Positions 54,114-64,000 of a DNA stretch of 64,000 nt are shown here, in pieces; the first letter of the stretch is position 1; the number at the start of each line of letters is the position of its first letter. Origin of the DNA: Epichloe hybrida. Its lineage: Eukaryota; Ascomycota; Sordariomycetes; Hypocreales; Clavicipitaceae. The notes under the pieces were generated by a model. That model was not told where the DNA came from and made no database searches. It worked only from the letters and a program-made list of their open reading frames with translations. Location: NCBI GenBank assembly GCA_019022495.1, contig JAFEKR010000076.1:1-64000 (forward strand). Reading direction: 5' to 3'. The translations under genes were made by a program, and so were the position numbers.

Positions 54114-56327
54114 GCGCTTAGTGCTTAGCCTAGGGCTTTACCTGTGATAGCTTCCTTTACTATAGGGGGATAATCGCTATCTATACTAATAATTAGTAAA
54201 TATAGCCTCTAGAGGGTCTCCTTATTAGTACTAAAGGTATTAGAAGGACTTCTTATTTAATTCCGTAATAGTAATTACCTTATAGAGGTCTCTAGTAAGA
54301 CTCTTAAAGCCTACGAAGTGTATGTATTCTACTATCTAACATTTAGGCATACTAGCTATAGCATTTAAGGCCTACTTATAGAGTTTAGTATTTACTATTT
54401 TAGTAGGGTATAGGCCTCTATAGATTTTCTTAAGGGTTAACAACATAATCTTAAGGTAATTAAGCTTACTTTTATTAGGGTTTTTCTTAATTATGCTCTT
54501 TAGTGTTATGTTACTCTATTTACGGCAATAGAATTACTAGTTACTTTCTATCTTAAAGCGTTAATAGATGCAAGTAATTATCTCTTTATAGGAATAGTTA
54601 TTCCTAAAGAGGTAATTAAGGTAGTATTACTTAGTATTACCTATTAATATAATAGGGAAAGCCTTCTAATAATACGTTTAAGGAAGGTTAATTCTATTAC
54701 ACTTATTTTTAAAGAGCGTAATCTTTAGCGTTAAGAAGTTATATAGCTTTCCACTATAGTAGTTACTATCCTTATATATCTTTATAAGCTCTAAGATCTT
54801 CTTTGTAATCTAATCTTTAGAGGGGAATTGCTATAAAGGCATAATTTATTATAAATAATAATCCACTAGTTGTTCTAGATAACGATTATCTGGATAGAGC
54901 TGTTAATATAATAGGGATTATCGTGGGGGTTCTTATAAGGGTTTAAGCAATCTCTAGGGTTAGGGAAGGTTAATTTCTAGGGTAGGTTATTAGGGCTATT
55001 AATATTAAGGCTCTAGGGGTTTGGAAGATTATAGTTATTCTTATAATCTTTCCTATAACTAAAGGGGCATTAAGGTTTAATAAAGCACTTCCTTAAGCAA
55101 TACTAGGATTAAATATCCTAGGCCTTGCCTAATAAGGACGCTATAATCTTATAAAGAATTATGTAATTCTCTAATAACATCCTTAGATGCCCTTTTAAAG
55201 GTGTCTTTAGACTAGCCTTTAAAGTCTTCTTAGAATAATTCCTATAGGTTATTATCTCTCTATCCTTAATGTTTACTAAGGTTAATAAATCTTGTAATCT
55301 AGTTATTAAGCTTAAGCTACGTAGCAGTCTCTGGATCTGGCTTAATAGATTCTTTCTAGTCATATAAGAATTTATAAGTAAGCTATTAAAGGCATAGGGG
55401 TAATTTATGCCTTTAAGGTCTCTTAGGGGTGATAATTAAAGCCTTACTATTACTAGCAGCCCTTCCTCTTATGAAAGGTCTAGATTTCTCTGCTATTTTT
55501 AACTATAAAAGGAATGTTACTAATTTGTTAGTTTTGCTACTAATTAAGCTCCTATATTTGCCTATTGCTATTACAAGGTTTTTCTTTTGTATTTTAGGAG
55601 CGTTATTGCTCTAATAAAATCAGAAGATTATAAAAATAGGAAAAATAGAAGAAAAAGCAGCGGAAGTAGTAAAAGTAGTAATAAGGATAAAGCAATAAGA
55701 ATAAATTACTAGAGATAAAAAAAGCAATAGAAGTTCTAAAAGTAACTAGAAAATAATAGGAAAAGTAATAAGGGAATAATAGGAATTACTACTTCCTATT
55801 TTTTATGAAAAGGAGGGAAGGAGGTAATCTCTCTCTCTTACTAATAAGCATAGGGCGAATAGCACTAATAATAAAGGGGGCAAAAAACAAGCTGTAGATG
55901 CTTATACAAATAGATTAAAGGTCTATTAGATAAAGGGAATATTTATAGAGAAGTTATAAATATGTTAGCTAGCTTAGCTAAGGTTGTTTAATGTTAGGTT
56001 TGAAATAAATGCCTCGCGGCGATAGATTCAGTTAGTTAGTTAGTTTTCTCGTGATAGATAATAAAATTAATAATTAATAATAATATCCTAGATAGATATA
56101 ATAAAGTTATATCCCTAAGCCTAAGGGTTAATAGATTAATTCCTTAGAAGCCTAACAAGCCTATAACTAGGATTTTAGTCTCTTCCTTTAGCACACTTAT
56201 ATAGTTATGCCTCTTTACTATAATAACCGTTACAGCATAACAAGGGGTAGTAGTAGTAGTATTTGTAAAAATGTCTCTTCTTGTAATACCTAGCTTATCT
56301 ATGGTTATGAAGTTAACTACTAATTAG

Positions 56328-56586
56328 TGTTAGATACACTAAGGTCCTACGTAGGTAATAAATCCTATATAAATTCGAAGTTAATGATAAATAGTTAGCT
56401 AGCTAGGAAAGAAGGGAAAATAGAGGGAAAGTCTAGATGCTAGAAAAGTGGGCGAAATCCGTATATAGGGCACAAAAGGGGGTGGCGAATTAATGCAGCT
56501 AATTATATCGCGTGCATCGCGCCGGACCCACAATTGGTCCGGTCTTTGGCCACGATTGAACCGATGAAGATCCGAAGGAATCAACA
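56328..56586 (-). repeat. 5' LTR of the Copia element
   Basis: 259 bp, direct repeat of 49833-50090 and less mutated in its right half. It contains a palindromic CCGGACC ... GGTCCGG segment at about 56522-56543. Confidence 0.9.
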
Positions 56587-56591
56587 CTTTC

Positions 56592-56766
56592 CTTATTTTA
56601 AGTATTATTACTAGGAAATACCTTGGTATTCCTACTACCTCTAGTGCTATAGAAAGCACTTTTAATACTAGAGGTAATATTCTTATAAAGAGAAAAACTT
56701 CTTTAAAGAATTCTACTTTAAAGGAATTAATCTTATTAAAGAATGAGGAAAAGGAGGGAAATATTA
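56592..56766 (+). pseudogene. hAT transposase C-terminal dimerisation block, first part
   Basis: Reads YLGIPTTSSAIESTFNTRGN, then ILIKRKTSLKNSTLKELILL, the hATC pattern (YL-x-IP-x-TS-x-x-E-x-x-F-x-x-x-G). The upstream frame ending NTKSF at 49832 continues into FLILSIITRK here when the Copia element and one target copy are removed; downstream it continues at 63335. Confidence 0.75.
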
Positions 56767-56956
56767 TGTAAGGCCCCACTCACAACACGGGTGCACCCCG
56801 CTAGCGCACCACGCTATAGGGCTAGGTCCACGTGACACTAGCAAGCTACTAGCTATAAGTTAGCGACTCGCACGCATAACACACTTAGACCTAGTAAGCT
56901 TTAGTTAATATATAAGCACCCCTATACCTCTTACCTAGCTATCCCTTATTCTTATA
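56767..56956 (+). repeat. 5' LTR of the Gypsy element
   Basis: 190 bp; contains GTGCACCCCGCTAGCGCAC and CGACTCGCACGCATAACACA, both conserved in the partner LTR. The end is mutated from CA to TA. Confidence 0.92.
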
Positions 56957-58582
56957 ATTCTAAAGCTTCTCTTACTAGCTACCTAAGAGTAATATAGGGG
57001 GAAGAACTACCTAATTTACTAGAGTAATACTATATATTCCCTAGGACCTGCTAAATAAGGATAATACTATAGCTAGTAATATATTATATTCTATAAGAAC
57101 CCTATCTAAGACTAAATCCTTTACTATAGGGGTAGAAGAGGCAGTAATTTAAGAATAAATTACTTATCTAGAGTAACTTAAAGAACTATAAGAATAGGAA
57201 TAGGAGCTTACTAATTTACTATAACTTTATAAGGGAGAAGAGCTAATAAAAAGGGGTTAAAAGGCTAGCATATCCTTAAGTCTTAGTAGTTAAGAGGTTA
57301 AGGTCTGAAATATTATAGAACTCTAACACCCTATAAACCTATAGAAGCATAAGATATAGCTAAATAACCTTAACTATACCTTTAAGGGGGCAAAGAAAAA
57401 GTACTATTATAATAACTAAAAGACTCTCTTTACACTTAATTATATATATATAAACTATTAGGCTAGATAGGACTAATATATTAAAGAATAACTAGCTAAT
57501 AGCTATAATTACCCTAAGGATAACTAGGATAAGTTCTAGGAATAAACCCTTACACTACTTAAGGATTCTATAAGCTATAATATATAAATAGCTATGTAAC
57601 TAGAAAACGTAAAGCAAAAGGAGGGTTAGAGTCTTATTAAGTTTAGTATTTACCTAGATTTGCTAGAGAAACACCTAGAGTAAGCTCTAGAGAAGACCTA
57701 TGCCCTTATATTCTTTATAAAGTTACTTCCTAACTTATAAGATTATATTAACCTACACGTGGATATTACTAGCTTAATATAAGAAAATATTATATAACTT
57801 ACCTAGTAATTCTAGGAGGTAATATTAAAGAATAAGCAAAAGCTATATAATTCAGAAGAGAAGGGCTTGTATAAGGTAGCTTAATACTAAAGACATAATT
57901 CCCTATAAGGGTATTAGCTAAATAAGGACTAAAGAGATAAGGATAAGGATAAGGAGAGGACCCTAGCTACTTACTTAAATAATAATAAACCCTAAGGAAA
58001 AAGGCAGTGCTATAATTATAGTAGTACTAAGTACCTTATTTATAATTATAATAAGCTAAAGAAAGACTAGTAAGAAGGCTAGGGAAACTCCTAGAGGTAA
58101 AAGTAAAAGCCCTTACCTTTATCTTAGATACTAGGGTACTAGTAGGATGCTAATTTCACACACTAGTTACTATTTATAGGTATAAAGATATTAAAACGGT
58201 AGCAAATCTTAATAGTTATGCTAAGATTAATATTATAAGTGCCTAATTCACATAGACTCATAAGCTTAATTAGGCTAAGGCTATAGCACTTATCTTAAAG
58301 GTAGTAGGGGCTTTAATAGTCCCTTAATATAGTGTCTATAAGGTGCCTATTATAATTAAAGATTTATAGGGTAAAGAGAAAGATCTTAAGTTACTATATA
58401 TAGCTATTAATAAGGACCTAAGAGCAGAGGGAAGCCCTATATTAATTAAAATATATATACTTATGGAAGAACACGTGTACCTATGCTTATACTTATAAGA
58501 ATAGTAGTTTAAAAAGAGAAGGATAGCTTTTTTACTACTAACTCCCTATAAGTTTATAAAGGTAATACGTAATAAGATAATA

Positions 58583-59300
58583 GTGTATACTATTATAGGT
58601 ATTATAAAAGATAAGTTTATACCCCTTAAAGATAAAGAGAAGGTAAAAGTATATAGAACTATTAAGGATATCCTAGAGGAACTATATAAGTTTAAAGATA
58701 TATTTACTTTAAATAAGGTAAGGAGTCTTTTATTAAAGAAGTTAACTAACTATATAATTAATCTTATACTAGGAGCTATACCCCTATATAGACTAATCTA
58801 TTCTCTCTCCTAAAGTAAACTTAGAGAGCTCTAGGAATATATTAATAATAACCTAAAGAAAGGCTAGATAAGACCCTTAAAGAGCCCTATAGGCGCGCTT
58901 ATTTTATTTATACTAAAGAAGAATAGAATGCTCTAGCTATGTATTAACTATTAGGGACTTAATAAGGTAATATAGAAGAATTACTATGCTCTCCCCCTAA
59001 TTTTAGAGATCCTTAATTAATACTAAGGGGCCTATTTCTTTTTAAAGATTAATATTAAGGATATATACTACTAGATTTATATTAAAGAGGGTAATAAGTA
59101 GAAGATAGCTTTTTATATGTGTTATAGGCACTATAAGTACCTTATAATACATTTTAGGTTAACTAATACCCTAGCTACTTTTTAAAGCTATATTTATAAG
59201 GCGCTTTATAGGCTAGTTAACACTATTTATATAGTATATCTAGATAATATCTTAATCTTCTTTAAGATAGAAGAGGAGTATACTAAATATATTAAGTAAG
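58583..59300 (+). pseudogene. Gypsy reverse transcriptase relic
   Basis: An open 76-codon frame at 58583-58813 ends in LILGAIPLYRLIYSLS, the H-x-I-x-L-x-x-GA-x-P-x-x-x-P-IYSLS lead into the RT. It is followed by IRPSKSPIGAPILFILKKN, LCINY-x-GLNKV, and near 59220 VYLDNILIFF, where the YLDD active site has become YLDN. Stops separate the pieces. Confidence 0.75.
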
Positions 59301-62300
59301 TCTTAGAGTATATAAGGTTAGTAAAGTTATACATAAAACCTTCTAAGTGCTCTTTCTATAAGAAGTTAGTAAAATTCCTAGGGTTTATTCTCTTTATTAA
59401 TAGGATATTAATAGATACTTACTAAGTTAATATAATTAGGGAATAGAAGGAGCCTATAAGTTTTAAGGATATATAGTTATTCCTTAGATTCTATAACTTC
59501 TATTAATAGTTTATTTATAAATACTCTAGGATTATAGCACCTCTTTATATACTAATAAAGGGTAGTTAAAATAGCATCTAGACTAGGAGGTTTATATTTA
59601 GAGAAAAGGAGTAGTTAGCGTTTAACTAGCTAAAAGATGCCTTTTAGTAAGTGCTTTTACTCTAACACTATAACCTAAGTTAAGCGGTATATATTAAGAT
59701 AAATACCTTAATTTTTATAATAGTAGGAATCCTATCTTAGTAGGATAATAAGGGCTATTAGTATCTAGTAGCCTTTTAGTTAAGGAAGTTTATAAATGCT
59801 AAATATAACTATAGTATAGCTAATTAAAAGTTACTTGCTATAGTAAAGTTATTTAAATACTAGTAATATTATATTAAAGGCATAGAGATACCTATAGAGG
59901 TCTTATTAGACTATTATAACCTATAGACCTTTATAAGGTAGTAGAAGCTAAATAGAAGATAGGTATAATAGTGTATATTTCTCTACCCTTTCTATTTTAT
60001 AATTAAGTATAGACTAGGGAAGAGTAACCTTATAAATACACTATTAAGAAAGTCTAATTATAAGGGTAAACCTATATTAAATAAGGCACTCCTACTAGAG
60101 CTTTAAAGGAAAATAATAGATATTTATATAGTAGAAGAAGAAGTACTAATATATTAAAGAAGTTATAGTATAATACTAGTCTTAGAACTTACTAAGGCAA
60201 GAGTAACCTAGGTGGAAGGCTAGTTAGCTACTATAAATCTAGTAATAAGTTAGCTAAATAAGGGTAATTTTAAGGAGAAGGTAATATATATCTAAGATAT
60301 TAGTATAGTATAAGTAATTTAGAGGGCTATTATATTACTAAATCCCTACTAATCTATAGTAAATAAACTATTAGTGTAGCTACTATAGAAGGCATAGGAC
60401 TAAGATCTAGATTTATAAAAGCATAGAGATAAGGTTAACTCCTAAGTAAAAGGGAGGGGAAAGGCTAGTCTATAGTTATGTAGTATAAGAGGTCTCCTAA
60501 TATATAAAGACTAGGTAGTTATTCTATAGGAGCCTATCTTATAATAAAAGCTTCTATAGCTATACTATAATAATTTGCTAGTAGGTTACTTTAGGACTAA
60601 ATACACTCTTAAGCTACTAAAATATTACTATTAGTAGCTAGTAATAAGTAAAGCTATTTTAGACTATATATTTAGCTATAGAGTATGCTAGTATATAGTA
60701 GCTAGATAGCACTACCTATATAGAAGCCTTAAATTGCTACTAATACTAAGGTAACTATAGGCGGAAATCTTAATAGACTTTATTATAGGTTTGCTACTAG
60801 TGTGGCTAGGTAAGTAAGAAACTAATATAATCCTAGTGATTATAGACTAATTTACTAAGTACTCTGTCTTCCTCCCTATAAAGACTATAATTAATATAGC
60901 TAAATTAGTAAAGTTATTTTATAAGGAGATTAAGCTTTAATTTAAGGCGCTAGAGGGTATTATATCTAATAGAGAATTAGTGTTTATAAGCTAATTCTAG
61001 TTAGATATATATTACCTATTATATATAAAGCATAGGCTTTTAATAGTATTTTACCCCTAAACTAATAGGTAAATAAAGAGAATAAACTAAGTGCTTAAAT
61101 ATTACTTATAATACTTTATTAAAGAAAACTAATAGCTATAGCTAAAGCTACTCCTAATAGCTTAATTTACATATAATAATACTATTAATAGAATAATAGG
61201 TTACTCCCCTAACTACGCTCTTATAGGCTATTTACCTAAGTTTTATCTAGCTCTTAAGGGTAAGAGTAAGGAGGGGAAGGTCCTAGAAGCCTATATATAT
61301 ATATAAAAGCTATATAAGGTTAGGGAGAAACTAGTATATAACTAGGTAAGAGCTACTAAAGCATAGGTAAAGTATTATAACTAATAATACTAGCTATTAA
61401 CCTTAAAAAGAGAAGACTTAGTACTACTATTAGTAAAGAATATTAGACTTAAGGATATAAAACAGAAGCTAACCCCTAGATTTATTAGGCTATTTTAAAT
61501 ACTTAACGCTATAGGTAAATAAGCGTACTAACTAGCATTACCTAATAAGTATAGTTAACTATATAATATATTCTATATTAGTTTATTAGAGCTATAGAAT
61601 TACTAGAAAGACACTATAAATAAAGAAATACTAATACTAGACCTTAAAAATAAAGATAATAAATTTAAAGTTAAAGAAGTTAAGGATTATAGGAAGACTT
61701 ATAAAGGTAATAAATACCTAGTAAAATAGAAGGGTTAGCTAAGTAAATATAATTAATAGGTAGTAGTAGAAGATATAGAAGGTGCTTAATATATAATTTA
61801 GGCCTTTTATTAAAGTAAAATAAGGAGGAAGCATAGTAAGTTATAAGTAAATTATAAGCACTAAGGAATAATATTAATATAGTAAAGGCTTAATATTATT
61901 AGTTACCTAAAAATTCTACCTAGAGGCCTACATTATATTATAAAAAAACAAAGAAAATAGCGCTTAAAGCGTAGGTAAAGCAACTAGAAAACCCTTTATT
62001 ATAGCCTCTAGATAGGAGATAACCTTACTATTAATAAACCTATACTTTACCTTATTCTTATTAGCCTAAATTACCTTCTCTATAGTATAGAAGAAGTAGT
62101 ACACTACTATAGCCTAGGTAATGTAGCCTAGATCTAATAAATAAAGCCAAAGAACTATACACGCTTCCTATATAGCTATAGTATTCTCTAGGTCCTTTTA
62201 TTAAAATATTAGCAAAGCCTTAGTAAATAAATAATAAAAAGCTAAGGGTAAACTAAAAGAGAGAGAAATAAGGCTATAGCTACTAAGGTAACTTATAACT

Positions 62301-63144
62301 ACTACTAAGAAACTAGATAGCTCTAGTAAGAAATAAAGGTAGCCTATATAGAAAGGTTAGTAAATAATAAGTAATTAGGTTAGGATTTAATAGACTTAAT
62401 ATGCCTTTATAGCACTAGTTAACCTAAAGGCAACGCGGTATAAGGTGTTTATATAGTTAAATCCTATAACTAAGTTAAGGACACACTTAGCAAAGCTATA
62501 GTAAGTCTTCTCTAAAAAAACACTAATACCCTCTTTATTTAGGGCAGAAATAATAGCGCCTATAAGGGCCTATACTTACTTATAAATAACTATTAGGTTA
62601 GAAAAGTTACTAGCTATTATTACTATAGCCTAGTATAGAAAAGTTAGCAAGTTAAAAGCGTATAGTAATAAAATACTAAGTAACTTACTATCTTATAGGT
62701 ATTACTATGCTTATTATATTAGAGATAACACTTTAACTACTTATCCCTAGTAGCACTACTCCTAAGCAAAGAATAAGGAAAACTATATATAATCCTTAGT
62801 AAAGTAGCCTTAATTAGTAAGTGCCTTTTAAAGTTAGTATAGCTAGTATATAAGTAGTGTATATAAAAGTACTTATAGAAGTAAATAGCATTAGCTTTTA
62901 TAATAAAATAGTAAGAATAGGTGTATAATAAGTTAGGGTAAAAAAAGTCTAATTAAAATTAATTAGAATAGTCTAGAGTTATAAGGAGGAAAAGGAAGTA
63001 ATATAATAGTAAGTTATAATGAAATTTATATTATAAAGCTAACTAATTTATTTATTATTATTTTTATTATTAGCTAGTTAGCAAATAGCTATATTAAGGC
63101 TAGGGAAAGCTATTTAGGAGCCTAGCTATAAGTAAGGGAATAAT

Positions 63145-63334
63145 TATAAGGCCTTACTTATAACACAAGTGCACCCCGCTAGCGCACTATGCTATAGGGC
63201 TAGGTTCACGTAACACTAGCAAGTTACTAGCTATAAGTTAGTGACTCGCACGCATAACACACTTAGACCTAGTAAGCTTTAGTCAATATATGAGCGCCCC
63301 TATACCTCTTGCCTAGCTATCCCTTATTCTCACA
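63145..63334 (+). repeat. 3' LTR of the Gypsy element
   Basis: 190 bp, direct repeat of 56767-56956 with transitions such as CACCACG to CACTATG. The start is mutated from TG to TA. Confidence 0.92.
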
Positions 63335-63500
63335 TATTACTACTAAGCAATATTTAGAGCTTTATAATTATTATAGCTCTAATTCTAAAGAGTCTATATC
63401 TTCTTCAAAGGAAGATTCTAACTTAGGTAAATCTAATAATTTACCTAATATTCAATCTTCCTGTAAGATAATATTTATTCTAATTCAGACCTTTAAGTAG
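63335..63500 (+). pseudogene. hAT transposase C-terminal end, second part
   Basis: In frame with 56592-56766 after removing the Gypsy element: EKEGN at 56766 continues into ITTKQYLELYNYYSSNSKES here and ends at a stop at 63500. The join at TATTA supports an insertion inside the open frame. Confidence 0.7.
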
Positions 63501-63846
63501 GTTATTATAAGGGTTTTTTCCTAGTTTAGTCTAGTTTTCCCTTAATAAATTTTTTTATATTTATAAATATTTTCTAGTATTTTCTAGTATTTTTACTATT
63601 ATTTTTACTATTATTTTTACTATTATTATTATTTTTAAAAATATAAAAAAGAAAAGTATTTTATTTTATTAATATATTTAAAAACTTTAAAATACTAAGT
63701 AATTAAAAAGTATAGCTTTTTTATAGTAATTTTCTTATACTTACTTATATTTATATATAAGTTATTTATTTACTATTTAATTTTAATTAAACTTTAACAC
63801 TAATAATATTTTAAGTTATATAAGTAATATAAGTAATATATATAAG

Positions 63847-63925
63847 TTATTATAAGCTATTATAAGCTATTATAAGCTATTATAAACTATTATAAGCTAT
63901 TATAAGCTATTATATAAACTATATA
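63847..63925. repeat. TTATAAGCTA 10-mer tandem repeat
   Basis: About seven copies of ATTATAAGCT with A/T variants, within the 3' part of the long hAT. Confidence 0.85.
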
Positions 63926-64000
63926 AACTATATATACCTTATAATAAAGGAATTTAACTTAAAACTAAAAAAAAGAAAAAAAAAATACAAAACAATACAA

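Larger units (their letters stand above)
49833..56586 (-). mobile_element. Ty1/Copia LTR retrotransposon, 6754 bp, RIP-mutated
   Basis: LTRs at 49833-50090 and 56328-56586 (258 and 259 bp) both start TGTTAGAT and end in ACA, and are flanked by CTTTC (49828-49832 and 56587-56591). Differences between LTRs are nearly all transitions. The coding strand is minus: a gag zinc-knuckle relic at 54113-54072 and a Copia RNase H-end relic at 50530-50330 next to the left LTR. Only an 81-codon frame survives (55363-55118), probably gag. The element split the hAT transposase frame. Confidence 0.88.
56767..63334 (+). mobile_element. Ty3/Gypsy LTR retrotransposon, 6568 bp, RIP-mutated
   Basis: LTRs of exactly 190 bp at 56767-56956 and 63145-63334 are flanked by TATTA (56762-56766 and 63335-63339). 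The consensus termini TG ... CA are still visible, each mutated in one copy (TATAAGG and TTATA). Internal order on the plus strand is gag-like 57000-58100, protease and reverse transcriptase about 58130-59500, then RNase H and integrase-type sequence. All frames are full of TAG/TAA. Confidence 0.9.
45528..64000 (+). mobile_element. Long hAT element, interrupted by two LTR retrotransposons and running off the window
   Basis: The left terminus CAGAGCATTG at 45528 is followed by TTGTA pentamers and GGGAAAAATAAAAGTGGGG, paralleling the short copy at 42376. Decayed plus-strand transposase sequence follows. The C-terminal hAT dimerisation block lies at 56592-56766 and resumes at 63335 after the Gypsy element. 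The window ends in AATACAAAACAATACAA, the complement of the left pentamer type, so the right terminus is probably just past 64000. Removing both LTR elements leaves about 5.1 kb. Expected target duplication: GTTATAAT (45520-45527). Confidence 0.7.

Overview
The window is the left end of a chromosome of a filamentous ascomycete. It opens on 18 copies of CCCTAA (the C-rich strand of a TTAGGG telomere). The genes carry 40-130 bp fungal introns with GTAAGT-type donors and CTAAC/CTGAC branch sites. The gene content (LysM and hevein-like chitin-binding proteins, GH55 and GH18 hydrolases, DUF7924-like and DUF7703-like proteins) points to a Sordariomycete, probably Hypocreales; the order is inferred and no species is claimed.

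There are two parts. Bases 1-37,324 are a balanced-composition, gene-bearing subtelomere. From 37,325 to the end the DNA is strongly AT-rich, stop-riddled and transposon-filled, with the CpA-to-TpA look of repeat-induced point mutation (RIP). The boundary coincides with the outer edge of a Mutator-like element.

Gene-bearing part, left to right: a telomere-truncated secreted NucA/NucB-like nuclease plus GH55 glucanase gene (109-2703, -); a hypothetical gene (3496-4092, -); a LysM / three-hevein / two LamG-like repeat wall-binding protein (5045-7389, +) with a decayed third repeat behind it; a conserved hypothetical (8369-8980, -); a Harbinger-type MITE; an Aurora-like kinase (10034-11087, -); a DUF7924-like protein (12687-14379, -); a casein kinase 1-like kinase (14804-15893, +); a secreted Cys-rich protein and a probable GPI protein (16267-17494, -); a 668-residue membrane-anchored protein (18888-20894, -); two MITE-like elements immediately upstream of a four-LysM effector (21943-23714, +); relics of the LysM and nuclease-GH55 genes; a small secreted protein; a broken GH18 chitinase (25894-27611, -); a cyanovirin-N-like lectin (28447-29096, -); a secreted phospholipase A2 (30391-31003, +); a Sec14-type lipid transfer protein (31356-32872, -); an SMP-30-like lactonase (33999-35132, -) and a 7-TM DUF7703-like protein (35557-36699, -).

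The recurring theme is secretion and chitin/glucan binding or cutting: two LysM proteins, GH55, GH18, a lectin, PLA2 and small Cys-rich proteins. This suits interaction with hosts or rival fungi. Several coding structures were assembled here by joining exons by phase and are stated exon by exon.

Transposon part: a MULE (37325-40986) holding a nested TIR element and a miniature LTR element; a GC-richer island with a 10-bp minisatellite; a hAT family whose ends are pentamer arrays (complete short copy 42376-43939); and a long hAT from 45528 running off the window, whose transposase frame is interrupted by a Copia element (49833-56586) and a Gypsy element (56767-63334), each with intact target-site duplications. 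No intact gene was found in this part.
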